A DNA stretch of 64,000 nt, taken from assembly GCA_041739525.1 (NCBI GenBank), contig JBGSNQ010000181.1:1-64000 (forward strand), given 5' to 3'. Every line of letters begins with the position of its first letter. The stretch's first letter is position 1. Below are positions 16,315-23,392 of this stretch, piece by piece. A program made the position numbers and the translations under genes. This stretch comes from DATJGR01 sp041739525. GTDB taxonomy: Bacteria; Pseudomonadota; Gammaproteobacteria; Pseudomonadales; Azotimanducaceae. Under the pieces are notes generated by a model, which saw nothing but the letters and a program-made list of their open reading frames with translations, was not told the DNA's origin and did not search any database.

Positions 16315-16984
16315 TTTCACGCCTACGATAGGCGAGATCCCAAACTTGGTGACCTAGTCGCACACCGCGCGCCTCGAAACGGGTCGTTGGTCGTTCTTCA
16401 TTGCGGGCGGCAAACTGGCCTGCTCCCGCCAGGTTCTCGAGGCGAGGCTCAGCGTCGAGAACATCGCGCATCGCCTCGGCGTAGTGCTCCCAATCCGTCG
16501 CTGCGAGCAGTCCACCGGTCGCACTCAGCCGGTGTCCGACCAACGCCGCGAATTCCGCGTTGATCAATCGCCGCTTGTGATGTTTGGACTTGGGCCACGG
16601 GTCGGGAAAGAACACCATGACCCAGTCCAGCGTCCCCTCTGTGACCATGTTGGCGAGCACGGATCGCGCATCGCCTTCGATGACGCGCACATTCGTCAGC
16701 CTCGCGGCTTCGACCGCGTTCAGCAATGCGCCGATGCCTGGGCGATACACCTCGACACCGACACAGTTCCACTCCGGATGGCGCTGCGCCGTTTCGAGTA
16801 GCGCGTGACCCATGCCGAAACCGATCTCCAACACGAGCGGCGCGCGCCGACCGAAGTGCGCGGCCCAGTCGACAGGTTCGCTACAAAGGGGAATTCGATA
16901 TCGTTCAAGTAGCTCGCGCAGCGCGCGCGCTTGGGCCACCGTCATGCGGCCCTGCCTGCGGATGTAGAAGCGCCCCTCCGTCAA
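16307..16984 (-). CDS. trmB: TrmB, tRNA (guanine-46-N7)-methyltransferase
   Basis: SAM-dependent methyltransferase that makes m7G46 in tRNA. Family motifs are YIRRQGRMTVAQ near the N-terminus, LVLEIGFGMGHALLE (SAM loop), NCVGVEVYRPGIGALL, WVMVFFPDPWPKSKHHKRRL and the C-terminal TRFEARGVRLGHQVWDL. About 225 residues from the TTG at 16984, which overlaps the DUF423 stop in a TTGA arrangement; longer frames from GTG 17002 or TTG 17017 remain possible. Being the last gene of the minus-strand rpoH-DUF423-trmB run, it converges on hemW with an 8-base overlap of coding ends. Confidence 0.93.
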   Translation of the reverse strand: MTEGRFYIRRQGRMTVAQARALRELLERYRIPLCSEPVDWAAHFGRRAPLVLEIGFGMGHALLETAQRHPEWNCVGVEVYRPGIGALLNAVEAARLTNVRVIEGDARSVLANMVTEGTLDWVMVFFPDPWPKSKHHKRRLINAEFAALVGHRLSATGGLLAATDWEHYAEAMRDVLDAEPRLENLAGAGQFAARNEERPTTRFEARGVRLGHQVWDLAYRRREIR

Positions 16985-17370
16985 TTGCGCCAGGCGCTCC
17001 ACGCGAACGACAACCAACCGACGATGAACGCGAGACCGCCGAGCGGAGTGATCGGCCCTAGCCAGCGTGGCCCGCCGAGCGACAGCACGTACAGGCTGCC
17101 GGAGAAGAGCACGATGCCGAGGAGGAACGCCGTTCCCGCAATCACGCCTGCGTCACCCCACGACATGTCGCGACCCAGTTGTCGCAACCATAGCGCGAGC
17201 ACACACAACGCGAGGCTGTGGAAGAACTGGTATGTAACGCCGGTTTGGAAAGCGTTGAGCGAGGCGACATCGAGTCGCGCCTTCAATCCGTGAGCGGCGA
17301 ACGCGCCCAACACCACCGCGGCGCCGGCACTGCCGGCACCTGCGGTAAGGAAGAGTCGGGAGAACTGCAC
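16981..17370 (-). CDS. DUF423 family membrane protein (YgdD-like)
   Basis: Small inner-membrane protein of 129 residues with about four hydrophobic helices. The family signature is AAVVLGAFAAHGLKARL near residues 17-33, followed by FQTGVTYQFFHSLAL, then FLLGIVLFSGSLYVLSLGG and a TPLGGLAFIVGWL helix. No activity is known; in Pseudomonas and E. coli relatives it is an uncharacterised inner-membrane protein. The gene sits 54 bases downstream of rpoH and its stop overlaps the trmB start, so it is probably read with them. Confidence 0.9.
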   Translation of the reverse strand: MQFSRLFLTAGAGSAGAAVVLGAFAAHGLKARLDVASLNAFQTGVTYQFFHSLALCVLALWLRQLGRDMSWGDAGVIAGTAFLLGIVLFSGSLYVLSLGGPRWLGPITPLGGLAFIVGWLSFAWSAWRN

Positions 17371-17424
17371 CGGTCACCCGCTGAAAGTGGTTTTGGCCAC
17401 CTTAACAGTTAGACCGTTGCGAAA

Positions 17425-18288
17425 TCAGACCGCGACCACCGTCTGTTGCATCGCGTTCTTCAGCTTCTTGAGGGCGTTCTTCTCGAGCTGACGGATGCGC
17501 TCGGCCGATACGTCGTAGCGTGCTGCCAGTTCATGCAACGTCAGCTTCTCGTCGGTGAGCCACCGGCTCTCGAGGATGTCGCGGCTGCGCGCATCGAGCG
17601 ATCGCATCGCAACACCGAGGCTATCGCTGGAGTTTGACGACAGTTCCTGATCGGCGACCACCTCGGCCGGATCGGCGCCGGTCGACTCCAGATACTGAGA
17701 CGGCGCGGTCCACGCATCGTCTTCGTCGTCCGACTCGCCATCAAACGCCATGTCGTGCGCCGATAAACGACCCTCCATCTGCGTGACGACTTCCGGTGAA
17801 ACACCCAGGTCTTTCGCTACCGCTTCGGTTTCAGCCCGACTCAGCCAGCCGAGCTTGTTCTTGCTGCTGCGCAAGTTGAAGAACAGCTTTCGCTGCGCCT
17901 TCGTCGTCGCGACCTTGACGATCCGCCAGTTGCGCAGGATGAATTCGTGCATCTCGGCCTTGATCCAATGCACCGCGAACGACACCAGCCGCACTCCCAC
18001 CTCGGGGTTGTAACGCTTCACGGCCTTCATAAGCCCGACGTTGCCTTCCTGAATCAGATCGCCGTGCGACAACCCGTACCCGGCGTAGCTGCGCGCCAAG
18101 TGCACGACGAATCGCAGGTGGCACAGCACGAGCTTGCGCGCCGCCTCGAGGTCGTTTTCGTAATAAAACCGCTCCGCCAGCGCCTTCTCTTCTTCGGCGG
18201 TCAGGATCGGAAACCCACTCACCGTCTGGACATACGCATTCAAATCCCCGCCCGGCGAGAGACTGTTGAAAGCCAGTAAGTTGGTCAT
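17425..18288 (-). CDS. rpoH: RpoH, heat-shock sigma factor sigma-32
   Basis: Sigma-70-family factor of 287 residues directing RNA polymerase to heat-shock promoters. Region 2 is in LCHLRFVVHLARSYAGYGL and HGDLIQEGNVGLMKAVKRYN. The RpoH box is seen as ATTKAQRKLFFNLRSSK, and region 4.2 ends with YDVSAERIRQLEKNALKKLK. The ATG at 18288 begins MTNLLAFNSLSPGGDLNAYV and has GGAGGT seven bases upstream; the longer frame to 18309 lacks such a site. A CIRCE operator and promoter lie directly upstream (separate entries). It follows ftsX with a gap of 107 bases, the ftsYEX-rpoH order being conserved in many gammaproteobacteria. No obvious thermosensor fold was worked out. Confidence 0.96.
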   Translation of the reverse strand: MTNLLAFNSLSPGGDLNAYVQTVSGFPILTAEEEKALAERFYYENDLEAARKLVLCHLRFVVHLARSYAGYGLSHGDLIQEGNVGLMKAVKRYNPEVGVRLVSFAVHWIKAEMHEFILRNWRIVKVATTKAQRKLFFNLRSSKNKLGWLSRAETEAVAKDLGVSPEVVTQMEGRLSAHDMAFDGESDDEDDAWTAPSQYLESTGADPAEVVADQELSSNSSDSLGVAMRSLDARSRDILESRWLTDEKLTLHELAARYDVSAERIRQLEKNALKKLKNAMQQTVVAV

Positions 18289-18316
18289 CGTTGCTACCTC
18301 CCGTAACACGTCTGCG

Positions 18317-18346
18317 ATACTAGCAGTCTCCGTCTTAGAGTGCTAA
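18317..18346 (-). promoter_or_regulatory. Predicted sigma-70 promoter of rpoH
   Basis: On the minus strand TTAGCA (18346-18341) and TAGTAT (18322-18317) are separated by 18 bases, with TG one base before the -10 (TGCTAGTAT, extended -10 form). Transcription would begin near 18310, leaving a leader of about 20 bases that contains the GGAGGT ribosome-binding site. Each hexamer matches consensus at four of six positions, so this is a moderate prediction. Confidence 0.5.
18320..18346 (-). promoter_or_regulatory. CIRCE element (HrcA operator) upstream of rpoH
   Basis: Read on the minus strand the site is TTAGCACTC, nine bases (TAAGACGGA), then GACTGCTAG. The CIRCE consensus is TTAGCACTC-N9-GAGTGCTAA; the left arm is perfect and the right arm matches 7 of 9, with exact N9 spacing. 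It covers the predicted -35/-10 region and lies 32 bases before the rpoH start codon, the position expected for repression by HrcA. HrcA/CIRCE normally controls groESL and dnaK operons; here it would control the sigma factor itself. Confidence 0.8.
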
Positions 18347-18395
18347 CCAACGGCGGGGTTCCCCGATCAGAGGATCTACCTAGATGATCTGGAAT

Positions 18396-19358
18396 TCAGA
18401 GGACCTGAAGGTGCGTGAGCCGTTGCCGCGCCGCCAGCAACGCACCGGTGATCCCGAGCACGCCACCTGACAGGACCAGGACAGCGAAAAACACTACGCT
18501 CACGCCGCTAGGATCGAGATCCTGACCGTAACTTCCGAGCAGCGTAGCAAGCGGTGCCTCCAGGAGGCCGAGCACAGCGCTGATCAGCATGGCTCCGGCA
18601 ATGCCGCCGCCGAGACCGAATAGCAGTCCGAAGTAGAGAAACGGACGCCGGATGTAGCTGTCGGTGGCGCCAACAAGCTTCATCACCCGCAACTCTTCAA
18701 GCCGTGCCTCAATGGCCAGACGTACTGAAGTCGCTGTCACCAGGATCGCACCGACCGCAAACGTTGCCGCCAACACCCAACTCAATCGTCGCAAGAGAAC
18801 AGTCATAGCCTGGACTCGCTCAAGCCACGTTTTCTCCACGCTGATCTCGTCGACTCCCGATTCGGCCCGTAGTCGTGTGGCGAGAGCTTCATATCGCTCC
18901 GGCGGCGTGTCGCCCTTCATTACCACTCGAAGCGAGGCCGGCAACGGGTTGCTCTTCAGATGCGCCAACGCGTCGCTGACTCCCGTGAATTTCTCGAATT
19001 CGGCCAAGGCCGATTCTGCCGATATCAGCGATACGCGCTCGACGTCGGGGTCTTCCGAGAGTTGGTCGCGCAGGGCTCGACCGATCTGTACGTCCGCATC
19101 GACCCGCAGGTAAACGGTAATTCCAGGGCGACCCTCCCAGCTGTCGCTCATCACCGCAAGGCTCGTCTGTACCAGATACAGCCCGCCTGGCAGCGCCAAC
19201 GCAATGCCGATTAGCAACCACACGAGCAGGCTGGTCCAGAAGCGTTGGCTGACGAAAATGAGACTGTCGCGCGCGACGCGCCTATGGTCACGCAGCCAGC
19301 GCGCGGCTCGTCCGGAGCTGCGCCCGCCCGCGCTCGACCACGGATCAGCGACTCGCAT
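18396..19358 (-). CDS. ftsX: FtsX, cell-division ABC-type membrane protein
   Basis: Inner-membrane partner of FtsE that controls septal murein hydrolases through its periplasmic loop, 320 residues. A cytoplasmic N-terminus (to ~40) is followed by TM1 (~42-65), an extracytoplasmic domain (~66-190, beginning GRPGITVYLRVDADVQIG), and three further helices in the C-terminal FtsX domain, with RLEELRVMKLVGATDSYIRRPFL just before the pore helices (cut here into its first part). The ATG at 19358 overlaps ftsE by 14 bases and is preceded by a GGGGCG stretch; an in-frame upstream frame to 19400 lies deeper in ftsE. Gene order ftsY-ftsE-ftsX is conserved. Confidence 0.94.
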   Translation of the reverse strand: MRVADPWSSAGGRSSGRAARWLRDHRRVARDSLIFVSQRFWTSLLVWLLIGIALALPGGLYLVQTSLAVMSDSWEGRPGITVYLRVDADVQIGRALRDQLSEDPDVERVSLISAESALAEFEKFTGVSDALAHLKSNPLPASLRVVMKGDTPPERYEALATRLRAESGVDEISVEKTWLERVQAMTVLLRRLSWVLAATFAVGAILVTATSVRLAIEARLEELRVMKLVGATDSYIRRPFLYFGLLFGLGGGIAGAMLISAVLGLLEAPLATLLGSYGQDLDPSGVSVVFFAVLVLSGGVLGITGALLAARQRLTHLQVL

Positions 19359-20040
19359 CTCGCGCCCCTGAGTCGTCGGCTGCGTCCGCCATTGCGCCAT
19401 GCGACAACTCGACGATCGGTTTCCCCATCGCGGAGATCAATTCGCGTTCATGACTCGCGATGATCACGGTTGTACCAACCTCCTGGAACTGCTCGAACAG
19501 CCGCATGATGTCGCGCGACAGTTCGGGATCGAGGTTGCCGGTGGGTTCGTCCGCGAGCAGCAGGCGCGGACGATTCACCAGCGCGCGCGCGATGCCCACT
19601 CTCTGTTGCTCGCCGGTCGACAGGTGCGGCGGCAACATGCGTTCCTTTTCGAGTAGCCCGACGCGTGACAAAGCGGCCCGAGCGCGGCGTACGACATCGC
19701 GCTCGTGCATTCCACCCACGCGCAGCGGCAACGCGACGTTGTCGTAGACGGAGTGATGCGCCAACAGGTGATGATCCTGGAACACCGCACCGATGTTCTG
19801 CCGATACGCGGGAATGCGGCGGTCGGGAAGTTGCGCGATGTTGACCCCGTTGACGAAGATCTGCCCGCGCGTTGGCGCGTCTAAACGCAACAGCAGACGA
19901 AGGAACGTACTCTTCCCCGCGCCCGAGTGGCCCGTCAGGAACGTCATCGATCCTTCCTCGAAGCTCACCGAAACCGAACGAAGCGCCTCGGTTCCGTTGT
20001 CGAACCGTTTCGTCACCTCGCGAAATTCGATTTGCGCCAT
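19345..20040 (-). CDS. ftsE: FtsE, cell-division ABC ATPase
   Basis: ATPase subunit of FtsEX, 231 residues. Walker A is TGHSGAGKST (~36-45), the Q-loop is in AVFQDHHLL, Walker B is RLLLADEPTGNLD and the H-loop is TTVIIASHERELI. The ABC signature reads LSTGEQQRVGIARAL, with threonine in place of the first glycine of LSGGEQQ; some FtsE proteins tolerate this but it is worth noting. Start at ATG 20040 gives MAQIEFREVTKRF and lies 4 bases after ftsY; the longer frame to 20178 is antisense-like read-through of ftsY. A C-terminal extension of ~15 residues (ADAADDSGARDASR) ends the protein. Confidence 0.95.
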   Translation of the reverse strand: MAQIEFREVTKRFDNGTEALRSVSVSFEEGSMTFLTGHSGAGKSTFLRLLLRLDAPTRGQIFVNGVNIAQLPDRRIPAYRQNIGAVFQDHHLLAHHSVYDNVALPLRVGGMHERDVVRRARAALSRVGLLEKERMLPPHLSTGEQQRVGIARALVNRPRLLLADEPTGNLDPELSRDIMRLFEQFQEVGTTVIIASHERELISAMGKPIVELSHGAMADAADDSGARDASR

Positions 20041-20044
20041 ACGA

Positions 20045-20998
20045 TCAGTCTGCGTCGCGCGCCAACAACGCGTCGACAAACGATTCGGGCTCAAACGGGC
20101 GCAGGTCTTCCACAGCTTCACCGACGCCGACGAAATGCACCGGCAAGCGACTGGTGTTCGCAATGGCAAACAGCACACCGGCCTTCGCCGTACCGTCGAG
20201 CTTGGTCACTATCAGCCCCGTCAGTCCTACCGCGGCATCGAACTCCTTCACTTGCGACAACGCGTTCTGCCCGACGCTGCCATCGAGCACCAGCAGAACG
20301 GAATGCGGTGCGCTTGCGTCGAGCTTGGAAACAACGCGTTTTATCTTCGCGAGCTCCTCCATGAGATTGGTTTTTGCCTGCAACCGTCCTGCAGTGTCTG
20401 CAAGCACCACGTCAGCGCCACGTGCCTGCCCCGACCGCACCGCGTCGAACACCACAGACGCGCTGTCCGAACCCTGTTGCTGCGCGACTACCGGAATGTC
20501 ATTGCGGTCGCCCCACCGAGTAAGCTGCTCGACCGCCGCCGCGCGAAACGTATCCCCCGCCGCCAACAACACCGACTTGCCTTCCGACTTCAGCCGCTGG
20601 CCCAGCTTACCTATGGTCGTCGTCTTGCCCGCACCGTTGACGCCCACTACCAATATCACGAAGGGGCGTTTCGCAGGATCTATCAAGAGAGGGCGCGCGA
20701 TCGGCCGGAGCTGTTCCACCAGTTCCACGCGCAGCGCATCGAACAGCGCGACGGTATCAGCGAGTTGTTTGCGTTTTACGCGTTGAGCAAGCGCATCCAT
20801 GATGCGCTTAGTGGCCTCTACGCCAACATCCGCGCGCAACAAGCTGGTTTCGAGATCGCCCAGGGCATCGTCGTCGATTGCCTTCTTGCCGAGGAACAGA
20901 TTGCCGAGCCCGGCCGCCAGTTGAGTTCGGGTTTTCGCAAGACCGCCGCGCAGACGGCGAAGGAACCCTCGCTCGGTGTTCTCGTCGTTTTGGCCCAC
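20045..20998 (-). CDS. ftsY: FtsY, signal recognition particle receptor
   Basis: SRP-receptor GTPase that docks ribosomes carrying membrane proteins at the inner membrane. The NG domain is complete: N-domain LLRADVGVEATKRIMDAL, G1 VVGVNGAGKTTTIGKL, the DTFRAAA motif in AAGDTFRAAAVEQL, G3 LADTAGRLQ and G4 IVTKLDGTAKAG. No clean ATG fits; the GTG at 20998 (MGQNDENTERGFLRRL) gives 317 residues, a compact FtsY with almost no acidic A domain. An upstream frame to 21337 would overlap the divergent rsmD gene and is not conserved. Starts of ftsY and rsmD lie only about 50 bases apart. Confidence 0.93.
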   Translation of the reverse strand: MGQNDENTERGFLRRLRGGLAKTRTQLAAGLGNLFLGKKAIDDDALGDLETSLLRADVGVEATKRIMDALAQRVKRKQLADTVALFDALRVELVEQLRPIARPLLIDPAKRPFVILVVGVNGAGKTTTIGKLGQRLKSEGKSVLLAAGDTFRAAAVEQLTRWGDRNDIPVVAQQQGSDSASVVFDAVRSGQARGADVVLADTAGRLQAKTNLMEELAKIKRVVSKLDASAPHSVLLVLDGSVGQNALSQVKEFDAAVGLTGLIVTKLDGTAKAGVLFAIANTSRLPVHFVGVGEAVEDLRPFEPESFVDALLARDAD

Positions 20999-21047
20999 AA
21001 TCGCTCTCTGTGATTCTGTTGCACGTGCTCGACCTGTGAGGCCAGCG

Positions 21048-21593
21048 GTGAACGAGGTCCGCATTATCAGCGGTAAGTGGAGGCGACGAAAGCTCGCGTT
21101 CCCCGATCGACCGACGTTACGACCCACGCCGGACCGAGCGCGCGAGACCGTGTTCAATTGGTTGGCGCCTTGGCTCGACGGCGCTCGATGCCTCGATCTG
21201 TTCGCGGGATCGGGTGCGCTCGGATTCGAGTCGCTCTCTCGCGGCGCAGCGGCGGCCACACTCGTTGACGACGATCCAGTAGTCGTTCGCGCGTTACAGG
21301 ACAGCGCCCGCGCCATCGGTGCAACCGACTGCACCATTCAGCGCGCATCGGCGCTCGACTTCCTGCGCGCGAACAATCGCTCGTGGGATATCGTGTTTCT
21401 CGATCCACCGTTCGCCTCGAACCTACTCGAACAATGCCTCGAGGTTCTGCACGAGGGAGTACATCTGCACGCCGATTCGATCGTGTATGTGGAATCGAGT
21501 GTCCATCAATCACTGCAGCTCGATTCCTGGACAACCGTGAAGAGCACACGGACAGGCGACGTTCTGTCTCGATTGGTGAGGCACCCGGTTTGA
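21048..21593 (+). CDS. rsmD: RsmD, 16S rRNA (guanine-966-N2)-methyltransferase
   Basis: SAM-dependent enzyme methylating G966 of 16S rRNA, 181 residues. N-terminal RIISGKWRRRKLAFPD and RPTPDRARETVFNWL are strongly diagnostic, then the SAM loop CLDLFAGSGALGFESLSRGA, and the catalytic DPPF tetrapeptide in IVFLDPPFASN (N-methyltransferase motif IV). GTG 21048 is chosen because GAGG precedes it by six bases and it gives the family N-terminus; GTG 21036 is the alternative. Divergent from ftsY, as in E. coli and Pseudomonas. Confidence 0.94.
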   Translation: MNEVRIISGKWRRRKLAFPDRPTLRPTPDRARETVFNWLAPWLDGARCLDLFAGSGALGFESLSRGAAAATLVDDDPVVVRALQDSARAIGATDCTIQRASALDFLRANNRSWDIVFLDPPFASNLLEQCLEVLHEGVHLHADSIVYVESSVHQSLQLDSWTTVKSTRTGDVLSRLVRHPV

Positions 21594-21647
21594 GGTTGCG
21601 ATCGATTTTCCTATACCATCGCGGCCTTCCTCGTGGGGACGGGAATC

Positions 21648-22145
21648 TTGAAAACAGTGATCTATCCGGGGACCTTTAATCCGATCACGAATGGACACAC
21701 GGACCTGGTGAGTCGGGCGCTCAGCTTGTTCGATGAGGTGATCCTGGCAATCGGAACGTCGGCGCAAAAGGCCGGTTCGGAGCAGCTGCTCGACCGGATC
21801 CGTCTATGCGAACGCGTCCTTGCTCCGTTCGGAAAACGCGTCAAAGTAGAGCGCTTCCACGGCCTGCTGGTCGACTACGCGAATACCATGGGTACACGTT
21901 TCATCCTGCGCGGTCTGCGCACGATGGCCGACTTCGAATACGAATTTCAGATGGCTGAGATGAACACCGAACTCGAACCGACGATCGAATACGTGTTCCT
22001 GCTTCCGTCGAAGAGTTGCTCATTCATCTCGTCAACGCTGGTTCGCGAGATTGCGTCTCTCGGCGGCGACGTGACGAAGTTCGTCGATCCGATCGTCGCC
22101 GAGGCGCTCAGAGCAAACCGGGCAAATACCCAACCTAAGTCTTAG
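21648..22145 (+). CDS. coaD: CoaD, phosphopantetheine adenylyltransferase
   Basis: Fourth step of coenzyme A synthesis, transferring AMP to 4'-phosphopantetheine; 165 residues. The nucleotidyltransferase signature is VIYPGTFNPITNGHTDLV (T/HxGH at 15-18), with RGLRTMADFEYEFQMAEMN and the ISSTLVREIASLGGDV C-terminal motif. The start is the TTG at 21648, giving MKTVIYPGTF exactly like the family, with GGGGACGGGA just upstream; the GTG at 21633 would add five non-conserved residues. The converging small gene's stop lies 9 bases downstream. In E. coli coaD also adjoins mutM. Confidence 0.95.
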   Translation: MKTVIYPGTFNPITNGHTDLVSRALSLFDEVILAIGTSAQKAGSEQLLDRIRLCERVLAPFGKRVKVERFHGLLVDYANTMGTRFILRGLRTMADFEYEFQMAEMNTELEPTIEYVFLLPSKSCSFISSTLVREIASLGGDVTKFVDPIVAEALRANRANTQPKS

Positions 22146-22154
22146 CTTCTGCGG

Positions 22155-22472
22155 CTATTGGCCGACGTCGTTCGGATCCTGATAACGGCCGGCGGTGTTG
22201 CAACCGAGGCAACGCACGAACGTCTCTTTAGCCGGCCCGACGACGAGAACGTCAGCTGCTTGTTTGACGTTACCGCCGAGGGCGGTGAAGGGCAGGCTCA
22301 CGACGAAAAGCGCACTCCCTGCGAGCGTCAGCACCATTCCAAATGGCCGCGCAACGAGGATATCGCCCGCCATCGCCCAGTCATTCGGTGAGTCTTCCGA
22401 CGCTAGTGCGGGCACGCTGATCGCTGCAACGATCAACGCAGTCAGCGCACGGCTTCTAATGAATTTCTGCAT
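22155..22472 (-). CDS. Small conserved membrane/exported protein, function unknown
   Basis: A 105-residue protein with a cleavable-looking signal (MQKFIRSRALTALIVAAISVPALA) and one strong hydrophobic segment at ~46-65 (MVLTLAGSALFVVSLPFTAL). It then has GGNVKQAADVLVVGPAKETF and a C-terminal RCLGC pair of cysteines. The pattern GxxxARPFG-(hydrophobic)-LPFTALGGN-PAKETFVRCLGC is one I have seen in unassigned proteins of Xanthomonadales and Pseudomonadales, sometimes misnamed multidrug transporter. It is encoded convergently to coaD and 64 bases downstream of mutM on the same strand. No role can be assigned. Confidence 0.7.
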   Translation of the reverse strand: MQKFIRSRALTALIVAAISVPALASEDSPNDWAMAGDILVARPFGMVLTLAGSALFVVSLPFTALGGNVKQAADVLVVGPAKETFVRCLGCNTAGRYQDPNDVGQ

Positions 22473-22536
22473 GACGAAACGTCTCGAATCTCATGAGGCC
22501 GTCAGACTGTAACACCAGTGCCACCGGTTTTTCGCG

Positions 22537-23346
22537 TCATCGTTGGCAGTTCGGGCAGTACACCGTGGCTCGTTGGCCGATTCGCAGACCCTTGAGCACG
22601 GTTCCACATTGGTAGCACGGCTGGTCTTCGCGCCCGTATACGTTGAGCGATTGGCTGAAGTAGCCGCGCCGCCCCGATTCGTCGACGAAATCTCGAAGCG
22701 TCGTCCCACCGACGCGAATCGCTTGCGCCAGCACCTCACGTACGGACTGGGCAAGCAGCGCATATCGATCACGACTGATCCGACCCGCGGCAACGCGCGG
22801 TCGGATACCGGCCCGGAACAGCGATTCGTTCGCATAGATGTTCCCAACGCCGACGACCACGCGCGCATCCATCAGCATCAGCTTGATCGCAACCCGCTTT
22901 TTGCGCGCGGCGCGATGTAGAAAGTCACCATCGAACTGGTTGTCGAGCGGCTCCACTCCGAGGTGTTTGATGAGCCAGTGTTCGCGCCAATCACCCTCTT
23001 GGAAGTGAATGCTTCCAAACCGGCGGGGGTCCGTCAGCCTTAATACACGACCGCCTTGGATCGCCAGATCGACATGATCGTGGGGACCCGGTTCGACGCT
23101 GCTTCGTATCAGTCGCAAGCTGCCAGACATGCCGAGATGCACGATCAAACTGCCGAGCGCGGTCTCGATGACCAGATACTTCGCGCGGCGCGAAACACCG
23201 AGGATCCGCTGGTTGCGGAGTGCGTCCGGGAGCACGACCGGCCAGCGCAAGCGGGGTTGCCGCAACGACCACCCGGTTATGGTGCGACCTAGAAGCGCAG
23301 GCTCTATGCCGCGCCGAGTCGTCTCGACCTCTGGCAATTCCGGCAT
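22537..23346 (-). CDS. mutM: MutM/Fpg, formamidopyrimidine-DNA glycosylase
   Basis: Bifunctional DNA glycosylase/AP lyase removing 8-oxoguanine and formamidopyrimidines, 269 residues. The catalytic N-terminal proline and glutamate are in MPELPEVETTRRGIEP (Pro2, Glu3), with the lysine of SRRAKYLV near residue 57. The void-filling DPRRFG loop lies at ~106-111, VGVGNIYANESLFRAGI forms the helix-two-turn-helix, and the C-terminal zinc finger uses CYQC and CPNC. Nothing is missing. It is divergent from the hyuA-like gene, with 46 bases between the starts. Confidence 0.96.
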   Translation of the reverse strand: MPELPEVETTRRGIEPALLGRTITGWSLRQPRLRWPVVLPDALRNQRILGVSRRAKYLVIETALGSLIVHLGMSGSLRLIRSSVEPGPHDHVDLAIQGGRVLRLTDPRRFGSIHFQEGDWREHWLIKHLGVEPLDNQFDGDFLHRAARKKRVAIKLMLMDARVVVGVGNIYANESLFRAGIRPRVAAGRISRDRYALLAQSVREVLAQAIRVGGTTLRDFVDESGRRGYFSQSLNVYGREDQPCYQCGTVLKGLRIGQRATVYCPNCQR

Positions 23347-23392
23347 CCGCTACAATCCGCGCTTCGTCATCGTGACTCCAAAATCCCTAACG

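Noticed and set aside
16984..17017. trmB starting at TTG 17017 or GTG 17002.
   Set aside because: No ribosome-binding site or conserved residues in this part; the TTGA overlap at 16984 is the better choice, though not certain.
17371..17424. GTGG-CCAAAA-CCAC-TTT hairpin after rpoH as a terminator.
   Set aside because: Only four base pairs and three T residues; too weak.
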